DNA of 64,000 nucleotides from Plasmodium relictum (taxonomy: Eukaryota > Apicomplexa > Aconoidasida > Haemosporida > Plasmodiidae). Within the stretch, counting starts at the first letter, position 1. Every line of letters begins with the position of its first letter. The notes under the pieces are model-generated. The model did no database searches, had not been told where the DNA came from, and saw only the letters and a list, made by a program, of their open reading frames with translations. Below are positions 24,401-35,500 of this stretch, piece by piece. Made by a program: the position numbers and the translations under genes. Location of the stretch: contig NC_041679.1 of the NCBI RefSeq assembly GCF_900005765.1, positions 527,057 to 591,056 of the forward strand, written 5' to 3'.

Positions 24401-27400
24401 GTAAAGATGGTAAAAAAAAAGAAAAAAGAATATCAAATAAAATGAAGGAAAAAACTAAATGTGATAAAAAAGAATTTGTTAAAAACACTAATAATGATAG
24501 TATATTAGAAAAAAAAAACGATTTTTTATTATTAAATACTGAAAAAATAAAAAATATGTCTACATTTAATTTAAAAAAAGAAATGAACAGTACTCTAAAA
24601 GCAAAGGGTTCCGATAATGTAGTAAGTAAATCATTTAACCTATCAAAAAAAGATAATAACAAAAAAAAAAAAAAAATAAATACTGATAAATCGAAAAGTT
24701 GTAAGGTTAAAGGAAGAAATAATTTAACTAATGATTATAAAAAAAATAATAATGTATTATCTTTGAACTTAACTAATTTGACTAATAGAAAGAAAGAAAA
24801 AAGGAAATTGGTAAAAAAGATTAAAATAAATAAGGATAATAATTATATAAATAATGAAAAAGTGAAGGATGATATTATCATTAAATTAACTGATAAATCT
24901 TCTGATATAATTGATATAAATTTAAAAGGGAAGAAAAAAAAAAAAAAAAAAAACTTAATTACAGAAAAAATGGAAATAAAAGAATTACACAATTACTTAA
25001 ATTTAACAAAAAATCGTGAAAGTAATAAAAAAATTAATTTTATTGTAAACAAAAATAATAAAGAAATGATCTTAAATGATTATCTTAAAGAGGTAAATGG
25101 AAAAAACAAAAACATGATTTTAAGTTCTATGGGAAATTATAAGAATATAAAAAAAAATAAAACTCAAAAAATAAATAAGAACAAATTAAAAGAAAATTAT
25201 TTGACATTAAAAGATAAAGGTTTATTAATGAAATATCAAAACAGTTCTCTTATAGAAAAAGAAAATAAAATAACTAAAAATATGGCTAAAAAAAATATTT
25301 ATGAAGTTCATAATAATATAAAATTTAAGGGTAAGAACCAAATACATCAATTTTCTATATTAAAACTTTTAATAAGTAAGAAAAATAAAAAGGATATTAT
25401 AAAAATAGAAAAAAAAAAAAAAATTATAAGTAGTTTTAAAACAGGCTTATGCAATACAAAGAAATGGAGTAAACATAAAGGAAAGAATAGTATTTTCTAT
25501 AAAAGAAAGTTAGAAAAGAAAAGTTTTGGTGATCATTTTAATCATAAAAACAATTTAAAAAAATATAATTCTAAGTTTACTTTTAATAATAATATAATAA
25601 AATTAAGTAAATTTAATTTAAAAGATAATTGTGAAATTGTTTCAGTAAAATCAGAAATTTCCAACAGTAAAGAAAAAAAATATTCTCAAAATAATTTTAA
25701 AAATAATGAAAAAGCTACAAACGAAAAAATTTTTTTTGATATGAATTGTCTACAAAATATAATGGATAGAATTAATTTTAAAGATAATTCTGATGATTCT
25801 TGCTTTTGTAAAAATTTAAAATCAAAAGAAGAAAAACAAATAAATATTTTAAATATTTGTTATAATAATAATTTATCAATAAACTATATAGAAAGGAATA
25901 AAGAAAAAATTAATTATAAGAAGTCTTTAGAAAATATAAATGAAAACTCAAATATAAATTATAAAAAAAAGAAATTGAAGAATAAAATAAATATTAATAA
26001 AGTTATTAAAAAAGTAAATAGAAAAAAAAAAAAAAAATCCCCCCAAAAAAAACCAATTAGTGTGTATGTGTATAATGAAAAAAAAAAGCAACTTCTTTTT
26101 AATTCACCTAAAATATTTAACTCTTCATTAATAGAAAATACCTTCAGTAATAATTCATTAAAAAAAAAGTATCAATATTTATCCCTTGGAAATAAAAGAA
26201 GTGAATTTAGTTATTATTTAGACGAAAATTTAAGAAAAAAAAAAAACGTTGTAGAAAAAGAACAAGGCCATAAGAAAAAAATAGAAGTAAAAAACGTTGA
26301 ATATGAGAAAAAATTAAATAAAGAAAAAGACTTGGAGAACATTTTAAATAAAAACAATTCTGAGGAAATAGATAAAAAAAGTAATAGTTTTTCAAAAAAG
26401 AATATTTTATATAATGAAAACATAGAAAATAATTTTACCTTGGAGAATAATACTTTTTTAAATTTTCAAATGAAAGATAATTTGAGCACAAAAATACATA
26501 GTAATAAAATTAGTTTAAAACATATAGAGCAAACATATGGCAATTCATTACATAAAAACACTGTATATGAAAAATCCCCCCCAAAAAAATTACATAGTTA
26601 CATAAATGAGAATAAAGAAAATGCTCTTAAAAAAAAGGATTCAAAAGAAAATAATATAGAAGAAACGAAAAATAAAAATAGGGGAATGATAACATATTTA
26701 ATGAAATCAAATAATAAATTTTTTGAAAATACTGTAAAATCAAATTTATGTATAGGTGAATACAACGAAGATTTAGAAAAACTGTTTTTTTCTAATTATG
26801 AAGATAATTTTAGATATAAATCAGAAAATTTAAACAGTGTTATAAAGCAGAATAACTTAAATAAAATCAAAATATGTAAAAATAATTGCACACATAAAAA
26901 AGAAAAGTGTCATAATTTAATTAGTTCTAATAATGTTAATAATAATATTAATGAAAAATATGATATATATAATAACAGCGATGCTAATAATAATTATAGT
27001 AATAAAAAGAATAACAGTAATAAAATTAATAGTAATTATAATAATACAAATAGTACTACTATTGCTAATAATAGTAGTAATATATTTATAAACAATGAAC
27101 ATATTGATAAAGATATAAAAGAGAACAAGTTAAAAATATATTCTAAAGATTTAAAATATGATTTAAAGAATGAAACTAATAAAAGTCTAAAAAAATCTCC
27201 AAGTATTGCATTGAATTTTGAAAGATTTGTTATTAATCATCGTATAAATGAAATAAGTTTTAAAAAAAACATAAATAACGATTTAACTGAGAAAAAAGAG
27301 AAAAATATTTATAAAAATGAGATAAAAAGTTTTCCATATGACAAGAAAGAAAAAACACAAGAAGAAAGAATAAGAAAAGGAGTAAAAACTAACCTAAAAA

Positions 27401-28713
27401 ACATGTTTCCTGTTGAAAAAGAGAAATATTTATGTTATAGCAATAATGTGAATATAAGAAAAATTAATCGTGATTATATAAACTTTAAGAAAAGTAATTT
27501 AACTAATAACAAAAATTTCGAAATAAAAAAGTATTCATTTGGAGTTAAAAAAGTGAAAGATATATATAATGATAAAATATTTTGTTCTAATTTCTTTTTT
27601 AGTAATACACCAAAACATAATACATTAAATATAAATGAAACAAGTATGATAAAAACATTGACAATAAAGGACTTTTTATCAAATACAATTAAAGAAATAA
27701 AAAAAAAAAAAAGCATTTTTAGAACAGTATCTATGAATAATATTTATAGAAATATTTTTCCTAAAAATAACTTTTTTAATCTAAATAAAAAAGATAATAA
27801 TTTAAATAAAATAGAAAATAAAAAAAATAGTAAAAGATCAACTAGTACTTTAATAATTAATAATTATAAATCTATTCCATATAAATTAAATAAAGCAAAA
27901 AGTTTAATTTACATGCAAAGTAACATTAAAAACATAAATGAAAATGGAGATAATAAAAATATAAATGATAAATTTACAAAAAAGAGAAATTATATTAATA
28001 CTAATATTCTTAAGTTTCCTGATGATAAAAATTTCATGTATTCATTTAATTTAAATAACAAAAACATTTATAAAAAACAATTAAAGGAAAAAATTACTTT
28101 TAAAAAAAATGAATTCTGTACAAATGAAAAAATACAAAGAAATAAATCAGTGAATGTAGGAAGTAATTTTAATATTTTAAAAAAAAATGTAGAAAATAAT
28201 TATAATAAAACAGATAATTTATATAATCATCATAAGACTCATCTTTTTAAAAAGATAAAAAGTTTAACATTCTTTAAAACAAATGAAAAAATTCATAGTA
28301 ATCTAAACAAAAATATAAATGAAATTATTTTACAAAAAAGTTGCTTAATTAAAAATAAAAATAGAAATGAACACAAAAAAATTAAAAAATGTTTTTCATT
28401 ATTAAATGAAAATTTAAATAGGAAATGTTCTATAACAAGTATCAATTTAATAAAAAGTGAAAAAGTAAATAAAAAAAATTTTTTATCAAGTTCATGTTTT
28501 CTTTTTGAAAGTACATTAAAGAATAATAAGAATAATTCTGAATACAAAAATAAAAGCAATGAATCAAAAAATATTAATAGATATAGATCATATACAAATA
28601 ATGTATGCAGTTCAAAAAGCATAAACAATAAGAAATATATAAATATTGATTATATATTTAAGAAAAATAGGAGTTATTTCTCAAAGGGTCAAACACCTTT
28701 ATCACATTTATAA
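21490..28713 (+). CDS. Very large Lys/Asn-rich Plasmodium protein of unknown function, 2407 aa
   Basis: A single uninterrupted frame of 7.2 kb. I recognise no domain. The protein is hydrophilic and dominated by Lys, Asn, Ile, Ser and Glu, with no signal peptide and no membrane segment, so it is probably cytosolic, nuclear or cytoskeletal. Lysine runs are encoded by long A tracts, for example at 22580-22602, 24376-24393, 24659-24676, 24931-24952, 25410-25424 and 26023-26036. Less repetitive patches occur near residues 660-720 and over the last 150 residues, which end in a short hydrophilic tail (FSKGQTPLSHL). Recurrent short basic-serine patches such as KKSPQKKP suggest possible phosphorylation sites. 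The start is the first in-frame ATG after a stop-rich upstream region. Orthologues in other Plasmodium species would show which segments are constrained. Confidence 0.8.
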   Translation: MIRYNINNNEMPKEVFNKNTNKNQSQLYTVSKLTFNNLEKKKNKIYEKDNKNAILVSKIKFNKRESVSGEEKNVKYIKKNKEVTTSNQINRTDNFINTPENVKTKNVSRDKSYNIEKKVNEHTQLCSENDNNNNNNNIIPTSNMNNLLNFIDLKNSSYLIKNNIFDLKEGKIPICELGKKIYKKSELLSNLKKIDNSSKISGKQNKKIVCELKMKTNEDNYMKEENKYIRNESSFDSCNNYITYQGNNNNNNIDTNNICIRQGKFTNNINYDEKKKKNDEYYFIKKSDISSNILNEKNIRVKLKDKVTTKNNSNYLYMNDNNNKNYSYKNMSNRKNCNNKINTSSFEHKKLNETKVFFPDKNNLEKKKKKKLELNKNVNIKSKYMTKVPKQINYEVNKMGKKNLIRNYSKKKSAVNKKLHVKNSENINKKKGNIQINLTNILQTYKNSLERREKGKDIKVNNIVKDCIYKKKDIFNNFINKKIKDNNVEDYTYVKYNFNNDELSKKDKIKCKDTHIYAYSVKQNDDENNSFLNFDKNEKKSFVDNECGMNLSKICFNFKDKIMNEKSYTPNIVEQKEKIENNNIFHYNNSIENVNKIDKNINNISYSNNNYIKQGHDINFVNYDNNTEFINENVNSSNILRKKRSKSVNYVKENKIFNSLIVTNEFRIKLCYSNNYVDFKKLNYNNIYEENKDANAFFPIKHDSFLSSSDLFLISIDSDKTKSNNVQQKKNSHINLNDFNNITDNFKQEIFHNSYFADINTSYSNSLNINENKEKFNLLHGSIINECNFNENTEKESSIYKDGTVVDKKNNEENTIILSIANKTKAEENYDNEKLHIGNCFDLVENNFKNKKEKKKYYEGKELCVSDRVLNNSRIINLNIFREIIDERYLGDTTPEKTKFNDKSLLLKKKECKNNCTDIIENDNLSVNYILHANECSTSEILEYNKKSLENTKRNILSNNKKKKKKKKLKCKDGKKKEKRISNKMKEKTKCDKKEFVKNTNNDSILEKKNDFLLLNTEKIKNMSTFNLKKEMNSTLKAKGSDNVVSKSFNLSKKDNNKKKKKINTDKSKSCKVKGRNNLTNDYKKNNNVLSLNLTNLTNRKKEKRKLVKKIKINKDNNYINNEKVKDDIIIKLTDKSSDIIDINLKGKKKKKKKNLITEKMEIKELHNYLNLTKNRESNKKINFIVNKNNKEMILNDYLKEVNGKNKNMILSSMGNYKNIKKNKTQKINKNKLKENYLTLKDKGLLMKYQNSSLIEKENKITKNMAKKNIYEVHNNIKFKGKNQIHQFSILKLLISKKNKKDIIKIEKKKKIISSFKTGLCNTKKWSKHKGKNSIFYKRKLEKKSFGDHFNHKNNLKKYNSKFTFNNNIIKLSKFNLKDNCEIVSVKSEISNSKEKKYSQNNFKNNEKATNEKIFFDMNCLQNIMDRINFKDNSDDSCFCKNLKSKEEKQINILNICYNNNLSINYIERNKEKINYKKSLENINENSNINYKKKKLKNKININKVIKKVNRKKKKKSPQKKPISVYVYNEKKKQLLFNSPKIFNSSLIENTFSNNSLKKKYQYLSLGNKRSEFSYYLDENLRKKKNVVEKEQGHKKKIEVKNVEYEKKLNKEKDLENILNKNNSEEIDKKSNSFSKKNILYNENIENNFTLENNTFLNFQMKDNLSTKIHSNKISLKHIEQTYGNSLHKNTVYEKSPPKKLHSYINENKENALKKKDSKENNIEETKNKNRGMITYLMKSNNKFFENTVKSNLCIGEYNEDLEKLFFSNYEDNFRYKSENLNSVIKQNNLNKIKICKNNCTHKKEKCHNLISSNNVNNNINEKYDIYNNSDANNNYSNKKNNSNKINSNYNNTNSTTIANNSSNIFINNEHIDKDIKENKLKIYSKDLKYDLKNETNKSLKKSPSIALNFERFVINHRINEISFKKNINNDLTEKKEKNIYKNEIKSFPYDKKEKTQEERIRKGVKTNLKNMFPVEKEKYLCYSNNVNIRKINRDYINFKKSNLTNNKNFEIKKYSFGVKKVKDIYNDKIFCSNFFFSNTPKHNTLNINETSMIKTLTIKDFLSNTIKEIKKKKSIFRTVSMNNIYRNIFPKNNFFNLNKKDNNLNKIENKKNSKRSTSTLIINNYKSIPYKLNKAKSLIYMQSNIKNINENGDNKNINDKFTKKRNYINTNILKFPDDKNFMYSFNLNNKNIYKKQLKEKITFKKNEFCTNEKIQRNKSVNVGSNFNILKKNVENNYNKTDNLYNHHKTHLFKKIKSLTFFKTNEKIHSNLNKNINEIILQKSCLIKNKNRNEHKKIKKCFSLLNENLNRKCSITSINLIKSEKVNKKNFLSSSCFLFESTLKNNKNNSEYKNKSNESKNINRYRSYTNNVCSSKSINNKKYINIDYIFKKNRSYFSKGQTPLSHL

Positions 28714-29931
28714 TATTCTAAATATATAATTTAGTAGTTCAATAAGCAATATTTTAAAAAGTAAAAATATTACTTTATCAGTAAATTAAAGTATAATAAC
28801 ATAAAAGAGAATTATTAAAAAGTATTTTTTCATTATGAAAAGAAGAAAGGGTTATAAATCACAAATTTACAACAATTATAAAAAAAAATACAGTAAGTAC
28901 ATATTTAGTATTCTACTTCATTAATTAATTTGCTGCAATGAAAAAAATTAAAAATAAAAGAAATAAAAAAAAAAAAAAAAAGAATTTTAAAGTATTTTAA
29001 GATAGTTAAAACTTCTTTTAATATTTGGGTTCATGCTAATTACACGTTTGTGAAATTACTTATTTTATTCTTATATCATTTTATTTTTTTTTTATAAAAA
29101 TAAAATAGTTCTATACTTTTATTATAAAAAAAAAAAAAGAAAAAAAAAAAATATGGAATTTTTTTATTATTATATTAAACAAATCAAAATAACAATTCAA
29201 AAACTTTTAATTATATATATATGGGTAAAATTATCCATTCTCATTTTTTATTCATATGTTTTTTTTTTAAATAATACTTCATTTTTTATAGTATTATTAT
29301 ATATTTATTTATTATTTTTTTTTTTTTATTTTATATTAAAAATAAATAAATTAAAGCTATTGCTGAAACCTGTAAAAAAAAAAATACTTAACTACAATTT
29401 GAAAATAAAAATATAGATATTAAAAAAAAAAGAAAGAAGTGTAATTTTAATTTAATTAAAATATAAAATAATATTACGTACGCAAATGTATTTTAAGACT
29501 GTTGTTTCTAATAATATTTTTAACTGAAGAATATTTTGAAATGCTATGGAAATAAAAATAAATTTATATAATTCCTAAAATAAATTATATTTAGGATGAA
29601 AAAAAATATATATATCACTAAAAGGTAATACATATAAAGTTTTATCTATAATTTTATTTCAGAAATATTAAGTATTAGAAAAAATAATAACATTAAATAA
29701 ATAAAACATGTATAATTGATTTTTTTTTTTTTCTTTTTAAAAAGAAAGAAATTTTATAAATATACAAAAATAACAATATTGTATAGAAAATCTTAAAGGA
29801 AAAAAGAGAATTTATTTGAAAGATTAATATATATAAGTTTTTAAATAAATAGCAAAACAAATCAAAACAAATTAAAAAATAACTAAAATTTATTTATTTT
29901 TTGTTTTTTCATTAGCTAAGTCACCTTAATT
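28714..29931. other. Intergenic region, no gene seen
   Basis: Between two plus-strand genes. It contains A-rich runs (28963-28981, 29127-29151) and a hydrophobic 87-codon frame at 29153-29416 whose Phe/Ile/Tyr composition looks like translated AT-rich DNA. I do not accept that frame. No RNA structure is visible. Confidence 0.55.
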
Positions 29932-31836
29932 ATGGTATAAAATAAAAAAAAAAAAAAAAAAAAAAATGTATACAAATTTTGTTTATAATAATTTATATTA
30001 TTTTTTTTTAAACAGATAATTAAAAATAATAATTAAAAGAAATTTTGATTACACTATTTTCCAAATTTTTTTTTTCTTTTATAGAATGTGTCTGAGAATA
30101 ATAACAAGAGAAAGTTAAACAATTACTTGAGAAATAAGGAGAGAATAAAAAAACTAAAAATAGAAAGAAAAGAAAACGAAAAAATAGAAATTAGAAAAAA
30201 AGAAAATGAAAATATAAACAATGAAGAAAAAAATTACAATTTAAAAAAATATGCTATATGTGTTGGTTACATTGGTAGTAGATATCATGGCTGTCAAGGG
30301 CAAAGTAAAGAAGCAATGACAATTGAAAATGAATTAGAGAGAACATTATTAAAAATAAATGCAGTAAAAAAAAAAAATAAGGATTTTAATTTTTGCTTAT
30401 CAAGATCAGCTAGAACTGACAATGGTGTACATGCTTTATATAACGTTTTTGTTTATAATATTAATCTTGATTGTATATATTTAAATAATGATAAAGAAAG
30501 AGAAAATATTTCAAAAAGCCAAGAGAATAATGAAAAGAAAAGTGATAAAAATAATTATGATGTTATAAATGGAAGTGAAATGAAAAATGAACATATTCTT
30601 ATATATGAAAAAAAGAAAGAAATCAATAATAATAATATAAATAATTGTTGCAATTATAATAATTCCGTTATTCAGAATAATGAAATAAATAAAAAACAAA
30701 AAGAGAGTATAAAAAATAATGATGATATATTTGATGAAAGAAAAAAAAAAGAAGAAGAATTCAAAAAATTATTAAATCTTCATTTACCTTCTGATATAAG
30801 ATGCTTTGACATTTTTAAGGTTACGAAAAGTTTCGATGCTAGAAAATTCTGCTCATTCCGATTATATGAATATCTATTTCCTATTTATGTTTTAAGTGAG
30901 GTAGAAGTAAACATTAAATATAAAAAAATATTTGAAGAAATTATTGAAAATATAGATAAATATGTTGAAAAAACTAAAGATATAAAAAAAAGAAAAAAAA
31001 GAAATGAATATGATAATTTAAGTGATATGAAAAAGAATAATGATGAAAACAATAAAAATAGTATCTTAGAGGTAAATGATAATAATGATGAAAATGTTAA
31101 TAATAATGAAAAAAATATGGAAAATAAGAGAAGTTTTACACAAAGAGAGGATATATTTACTATAAAAAAATACAAAGAAGAATTAACAGATGAAGAATTA
31201 AATACCTTTTTTGAAATATTTAATAATTACACAGGTTTTCATAATTTTCATTGTTTTACAAAAAATAATATTGATCAAACGACATATAGATATATAAAGT
31301 ATTTCGAAATAAGCATTGTCAAATTACATAATTATAATTTTTTATCAATAAAAATATTAGGGCAATCATTTTTAATGCATCAAATTAGAAAAATGATTAC
31401 TTTAGCAGTAGAAACATTTCGTAAAGCTACATCAAAAAATTCTATTTATTATTGTTTAAATATAAACAGGTATATACCTATTTCTTTGTTTCCATCTGAT
31501 GGTTTAATATTAATTTGTCCTTACTTTAATTCTTATAATAAAAATGTATGTAAACCACCTCATAGCCCTACAATATGTTTTAATGAAAATGAAGAAATAA
31601 AAAAATTCAAGGAAGAAAAAATTGGAAAATGTATTATAGATAAATTAGAAAAAAATGTGTAAGTTTCTTTTTAATACATTACTAATCCTAAATTTTTAAA
31701 AATAAAAATGTGATAAACAAAAAAATATATATTTATTTATTTTTATAGGTGGAAAGATTGGCTAATTAAGATGAATCGTTACCCTTTTATTTATCATTTC
31801 ATAAGAGAAAAATTAAATGAAGATTCCAATCAATAA
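29932..31836 (+). CDS. Pus1-type tRNA pseudouridine synthase (TruA family), about 554 aa
   Basis: Converts selected uridines in tRNA to pseudouridine. The core exon runs 30085-31658, followed by a 90-nt GT..AG intron and a last exon 31749-31836. The join restores a Val codon and adds WKDWLIKMNRYPF and a short tail. TruA-family motifs are present: AICVGYIGSRYHGCQGQ, the catalytic Asp in SRSARTDNGVHA (codon 30418-30420), FDARKFCSFRLYEYLFP, FHNFHCFTKN and GQSFLMHQIRKM. The family resembles eukaryotic Pus1 more than Pus3. Asn/Lys-rich insertions sit at about residues 130-225 and 290-350. The core exon has no ATG before the first motif and begins after an acceptor (ttttatag, ending 30084). It therefore needs an upstream exon in phase 0: either a bare ATG at 29932-29934 before GTATAA, or 29966-29980 (MYTNF) before GTTTAT. 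I chose the first because its donor is stronger. Length varies slightly with this choice. Confidence 0.88.
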
Positions 31837-32150
31837 TTTATTATATTATTAATGAAAAAAAAAAAAATCATAAAAAGTAAATATTTTTTAATTTTTATTA
31901 CTATTTGAAAAATTCATTAGGAAATAACTTTTTGGGAATTTTTTTTTTTTTTATTTAACATTTTATTTGTTTTTGTAATTGTATATAATTAGAGGAATAT
32001 TTATAAAAAGAGAAAATAAATGAAATATCTCTTTATAAATAAATAAAAACAGCTTTTTATTTTAATTTTTTTATTGAATTATATTTATAAATAGAATTAT
32101 AAATATTAGAATTTTTGTAATTATTCAAAGAAAATATGAATTCTACGTTA

Positions 32151-32181
<31 letters not shown>

Positions 32182-32575
32182 TACATAAAAATTATTATTT
32201 AAAATTTATGTGAAATTATAAAGAATGAATAATTTTGTGTACAAAAAAAAAAAAAAAAAAGAAAAAAAAAATGAATTGTTAAAAAAATAATGATATTTTT
32301 TTCTTTATTCAAAAACAATGATTTAAATGATAAAAATAATTATTTGAATTATTTTTTTTTTTTGTAGTTTGGATTTTATTTGCACATTTCAGATTGGTAT
32401 GCATTTATATTCTATCAATCATAACAGAAAATCGAATTATATATCTTCTTTTGTTTGATAACATATTTATCCCATTTTATTTAAAAATTTTTTTGTCTTG
32501 TCTTTTATTGTTCTGATATGGTGTGCTCTGTACGGATATGTTTTCATGTAAACTTAAAAGATAATGATACAATTA
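31837..32575. other. Convergent intergenic region, no gene seen
   Basis: Holds the 3' UTRs of the pseudouridine synthase (+) and the Rav1/DMXL gene (-). A (TA)n run lies at about 32158-32182 and an A-rich tract at 32246-32270. The plus-strand sequence 32380-32575 is less AT-biased than its surroundings but has no open frame. Confidence 0.6.
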
Positions 32576-35500
32576 TCAGACTTTTGTTAAAACTATTGTT
32601 CCATTATTTGATATTGTTACTAAATGAGAATTTGATAACAAATATGCATCTATTATTGTTGTTTTTTTTTTATTATTCATGAATTTAGAAAAATTAAAAC
32701 CTAGATAACCAAAATTGATACCTCCAATAATTACACTTTGATAATTATCTCTATCACTATTTATATCAATTTCTTCACTATCGCTCAATGTTTTTAATTG
32801 AGTTAAAGAATTGAATGATGAATTACTATCCTCTTTTTTAAATACATTATCTTTTGAAGAAGAATTTTCTCCTTTTTCTTTTTTCTTGTAATTCTTATGT
32901 GATGTTGCCAGATTATTTTTGAAATTGATAACATTCAAATTATTAGGTGAATCATTAAATAAATTTTTGTTATCTTCAAATGTAATTTTGTTATATGAAT
33001 CATTTATTGATGGATTTATTTTATCCTCGCTTCTTGTATTACTTTGTTTTTTATTATAATTAGAAGATAAAAAGTATGATAAATTAAAAATAGAAATACC
33101 TTCATCATTTTCATTTTCTTCCTTTTTTTTCTTTTCTTTTAGTTCATTTATTTTTTCTTCACAAATACATTTTTTCGGAGTTATATCGTGTATAATTTCA
33201 ATTTCTTTTATAAATGATATTTCCAGTATTGACTTTATTTTATATATTCGTAACTGTAAGTAAAAAAAAAAAAAAATTATATGTAATAAATAGAATAAAA
33301 TAAAAAATGTACATGTATATATAAATGTATAAAAATTATTACTTTTCCTTCTGCTAAAATAAGTAGTTTATTACACAAATTTTTGCATATGAAAATTTTA
33401 AATATTGGTAGATCAAAAGCTTTAAAACATAAAATTTCTTTATAAATTTGAAGATGAACAATATGAACATAACCAAACTGATCTCCATAAAAAATATATG
33501 CATCTTGAGAAAAGTTATTTGAATAAATTTTATTTTTAAAAAAATTCCAAAAATTATTTTTCCTTTTTGTTACTTCTGATATGTTGTTGGTATTTTTTTT
33601 TAATTTTTTTTTTTCGGTATCTTCAAAAGGGCTCACATGTTTGTATAATTGATTTGATGACCATGTACAAAAACTTGTGATAAAATTATTATTTTCAAAA
33701 TTTTTATTTTTATTTAAATAGATTTTATTTGTTGATAAGTTGCTAATTATACACACTAATGTTGGATGCAGTACTAAATTTTTTACTTTTTTATTATCAT
33801 TTTTATATCCCTTACTCACTATATAGTATTTATTTTTTAAATATTTTTTTTCTTCATTTGTTAAAATGGAGCATATATCCCATATGCATATACAAATATT
33901 ATCTGAAGTAGCACTTTGTTGTTTTTTGTTTTTTCTAAAAAAATTAATATTAGATGGATCAAAATAAAAAAACTTGGACTTAAAATAAGATTTTTTTGTT
34001 TTAAATACATGAAGATTTAAAAATGTGTCAATATTTTTAGAATTTGTTTTTATATCTTTACTATTGGAGTTATTTTTTTCGCATTTTTCATTTGGCTTTT
34101 TTATACTATTATGATCAGAGTTTTTTTGAAACTCCAAGGAATCTTTTATAATATTTTTACTTGTTTCGTCTTGATTCTTTTGATATTCTAATTCAGTTTT
34201 ATTAGAAAATAGAGTACTGTTTCTAAATTCTAAATGGTTCATTTTTTTTTCTTCTACCAAGGTTGAACTGTTTTGATTTTCATTATAAAGAATTGAGTTC
34301 TTAGTTGATAATTTTGTTTTATTGAAATCTTCTTTATTTTCTAAATAATCAGAATTAATAAAAGTTGTATGGTTACTAATTGATTTTCTATTAATTCCTT
34401 TTCCAATACTTACTAAATAAAAATTATTGTCATTTAAAGATTTTATATCAATAATTTCATCGTGTAATTTAATAACACATAGAGCTTCCTTTATTATATA
34501 GCTTTTTTTGTTATCTTTTTTTTTTTTTTTTGTTTTTTTCTCTTCGATATATTTTCTTTTATTTTTTAAGAAATTATCTTTAAAAAAATTTCTGATTTTA
34601 TTTTTTTCTTTTATTTTACATTTATTACTTTCTTCACTTTTTTTACTTTCTTCACTTTCTTCACTTTCTTCGCTTTCCCCTTCACTTAATTCATCATTTT
34701 CATATTCATCTTCACTTTCTTCGTTATATCCATTATCATCTTCTTCCTTATCATATTCATTTTCTTCATTATCTTCTTTGTCTTCTTTGCCTTCTTTTTC
34801 TTTTTTATATTTTACTTTATCATAATATACATTTTTTTTCATTATTTCTTTATTTTTTATATCAGTTGAAAAAAGAGAGTTCATATTAGAATTCACATTA
34901 TTGCTGTTATTTTTAATTTTATTGCTTATAAAATTTCCCAAAAAAATGTTATAAATATATAAATAACCACAGTTATCTGAAATCATTAACAAATTTCCTT
35001 CGTTATTCCACATAACACTAGTAATATAACCATATTTATATGAAATATCATCATGATTATTTGTAAATTTACATAACCTTATTTGAAATTTTGTTTTATC
35101 TACTTCATTATTTATATTTTTTCCATTATTTATATGTATTAGTGCAAAAAATGGCAAAAAAGGATGAGATATAATAGCCCCCGTTTTTAAAAAGGAGAAG
35201 TTATTTTTGTTATTAGCTAATCTATTTATAAAAGTATATTTCTTTCTTATGCATTTATTTACATTTTTATCTAAATAATCAAATAGATATTTAAATTCAC
35301 TTTTTTCATCTTTTACATTTATTTTATCTTTATCATTTAGACTTATGTTGTTGTATAATAATAATAAAATCAATTCAATGTATTTCTCTGCTGATTTAGA
35401 TATAATTAAAGTATTTTTTAATTCTTCATTTGGCTTATTATATTTATCATAAAATTTCAGATTTCCCTTTTTTTTTTGTTTATTGTCATTTTCTAATATA

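Noticed and set aside
29153-29416. 87-codon hydrophobic frame that could look like a small membrane protein
   Set aside because: The hydrophobicity comes from T-rich codons (Phe, Ile, Leu, Tyr). It starts in an A run with no other sign of a gene.
30088-31662. Pseudouridine synthase starting at GTG 30088 and ending at TAA 31662
   Set aside because: GTG is not a normal nuclear start. A splice acceptor lies just upstream, and a donor at 31659 removes the early stop and joins a good terminal exon.
32576-32938. Separate 120-residue minus-strand gene
   Set aside because: The apparent start is TTG. The frame continues upstream to a good acceptor at 33254 and forms the last exon of the Rav1/DMXL gene.
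34508-34825. Ser/Leu-rich plus-strand frame opposite the Rav1/DMXL gene
   Set aside because: Antisense reading of the Glu/Ser acidic repeat.
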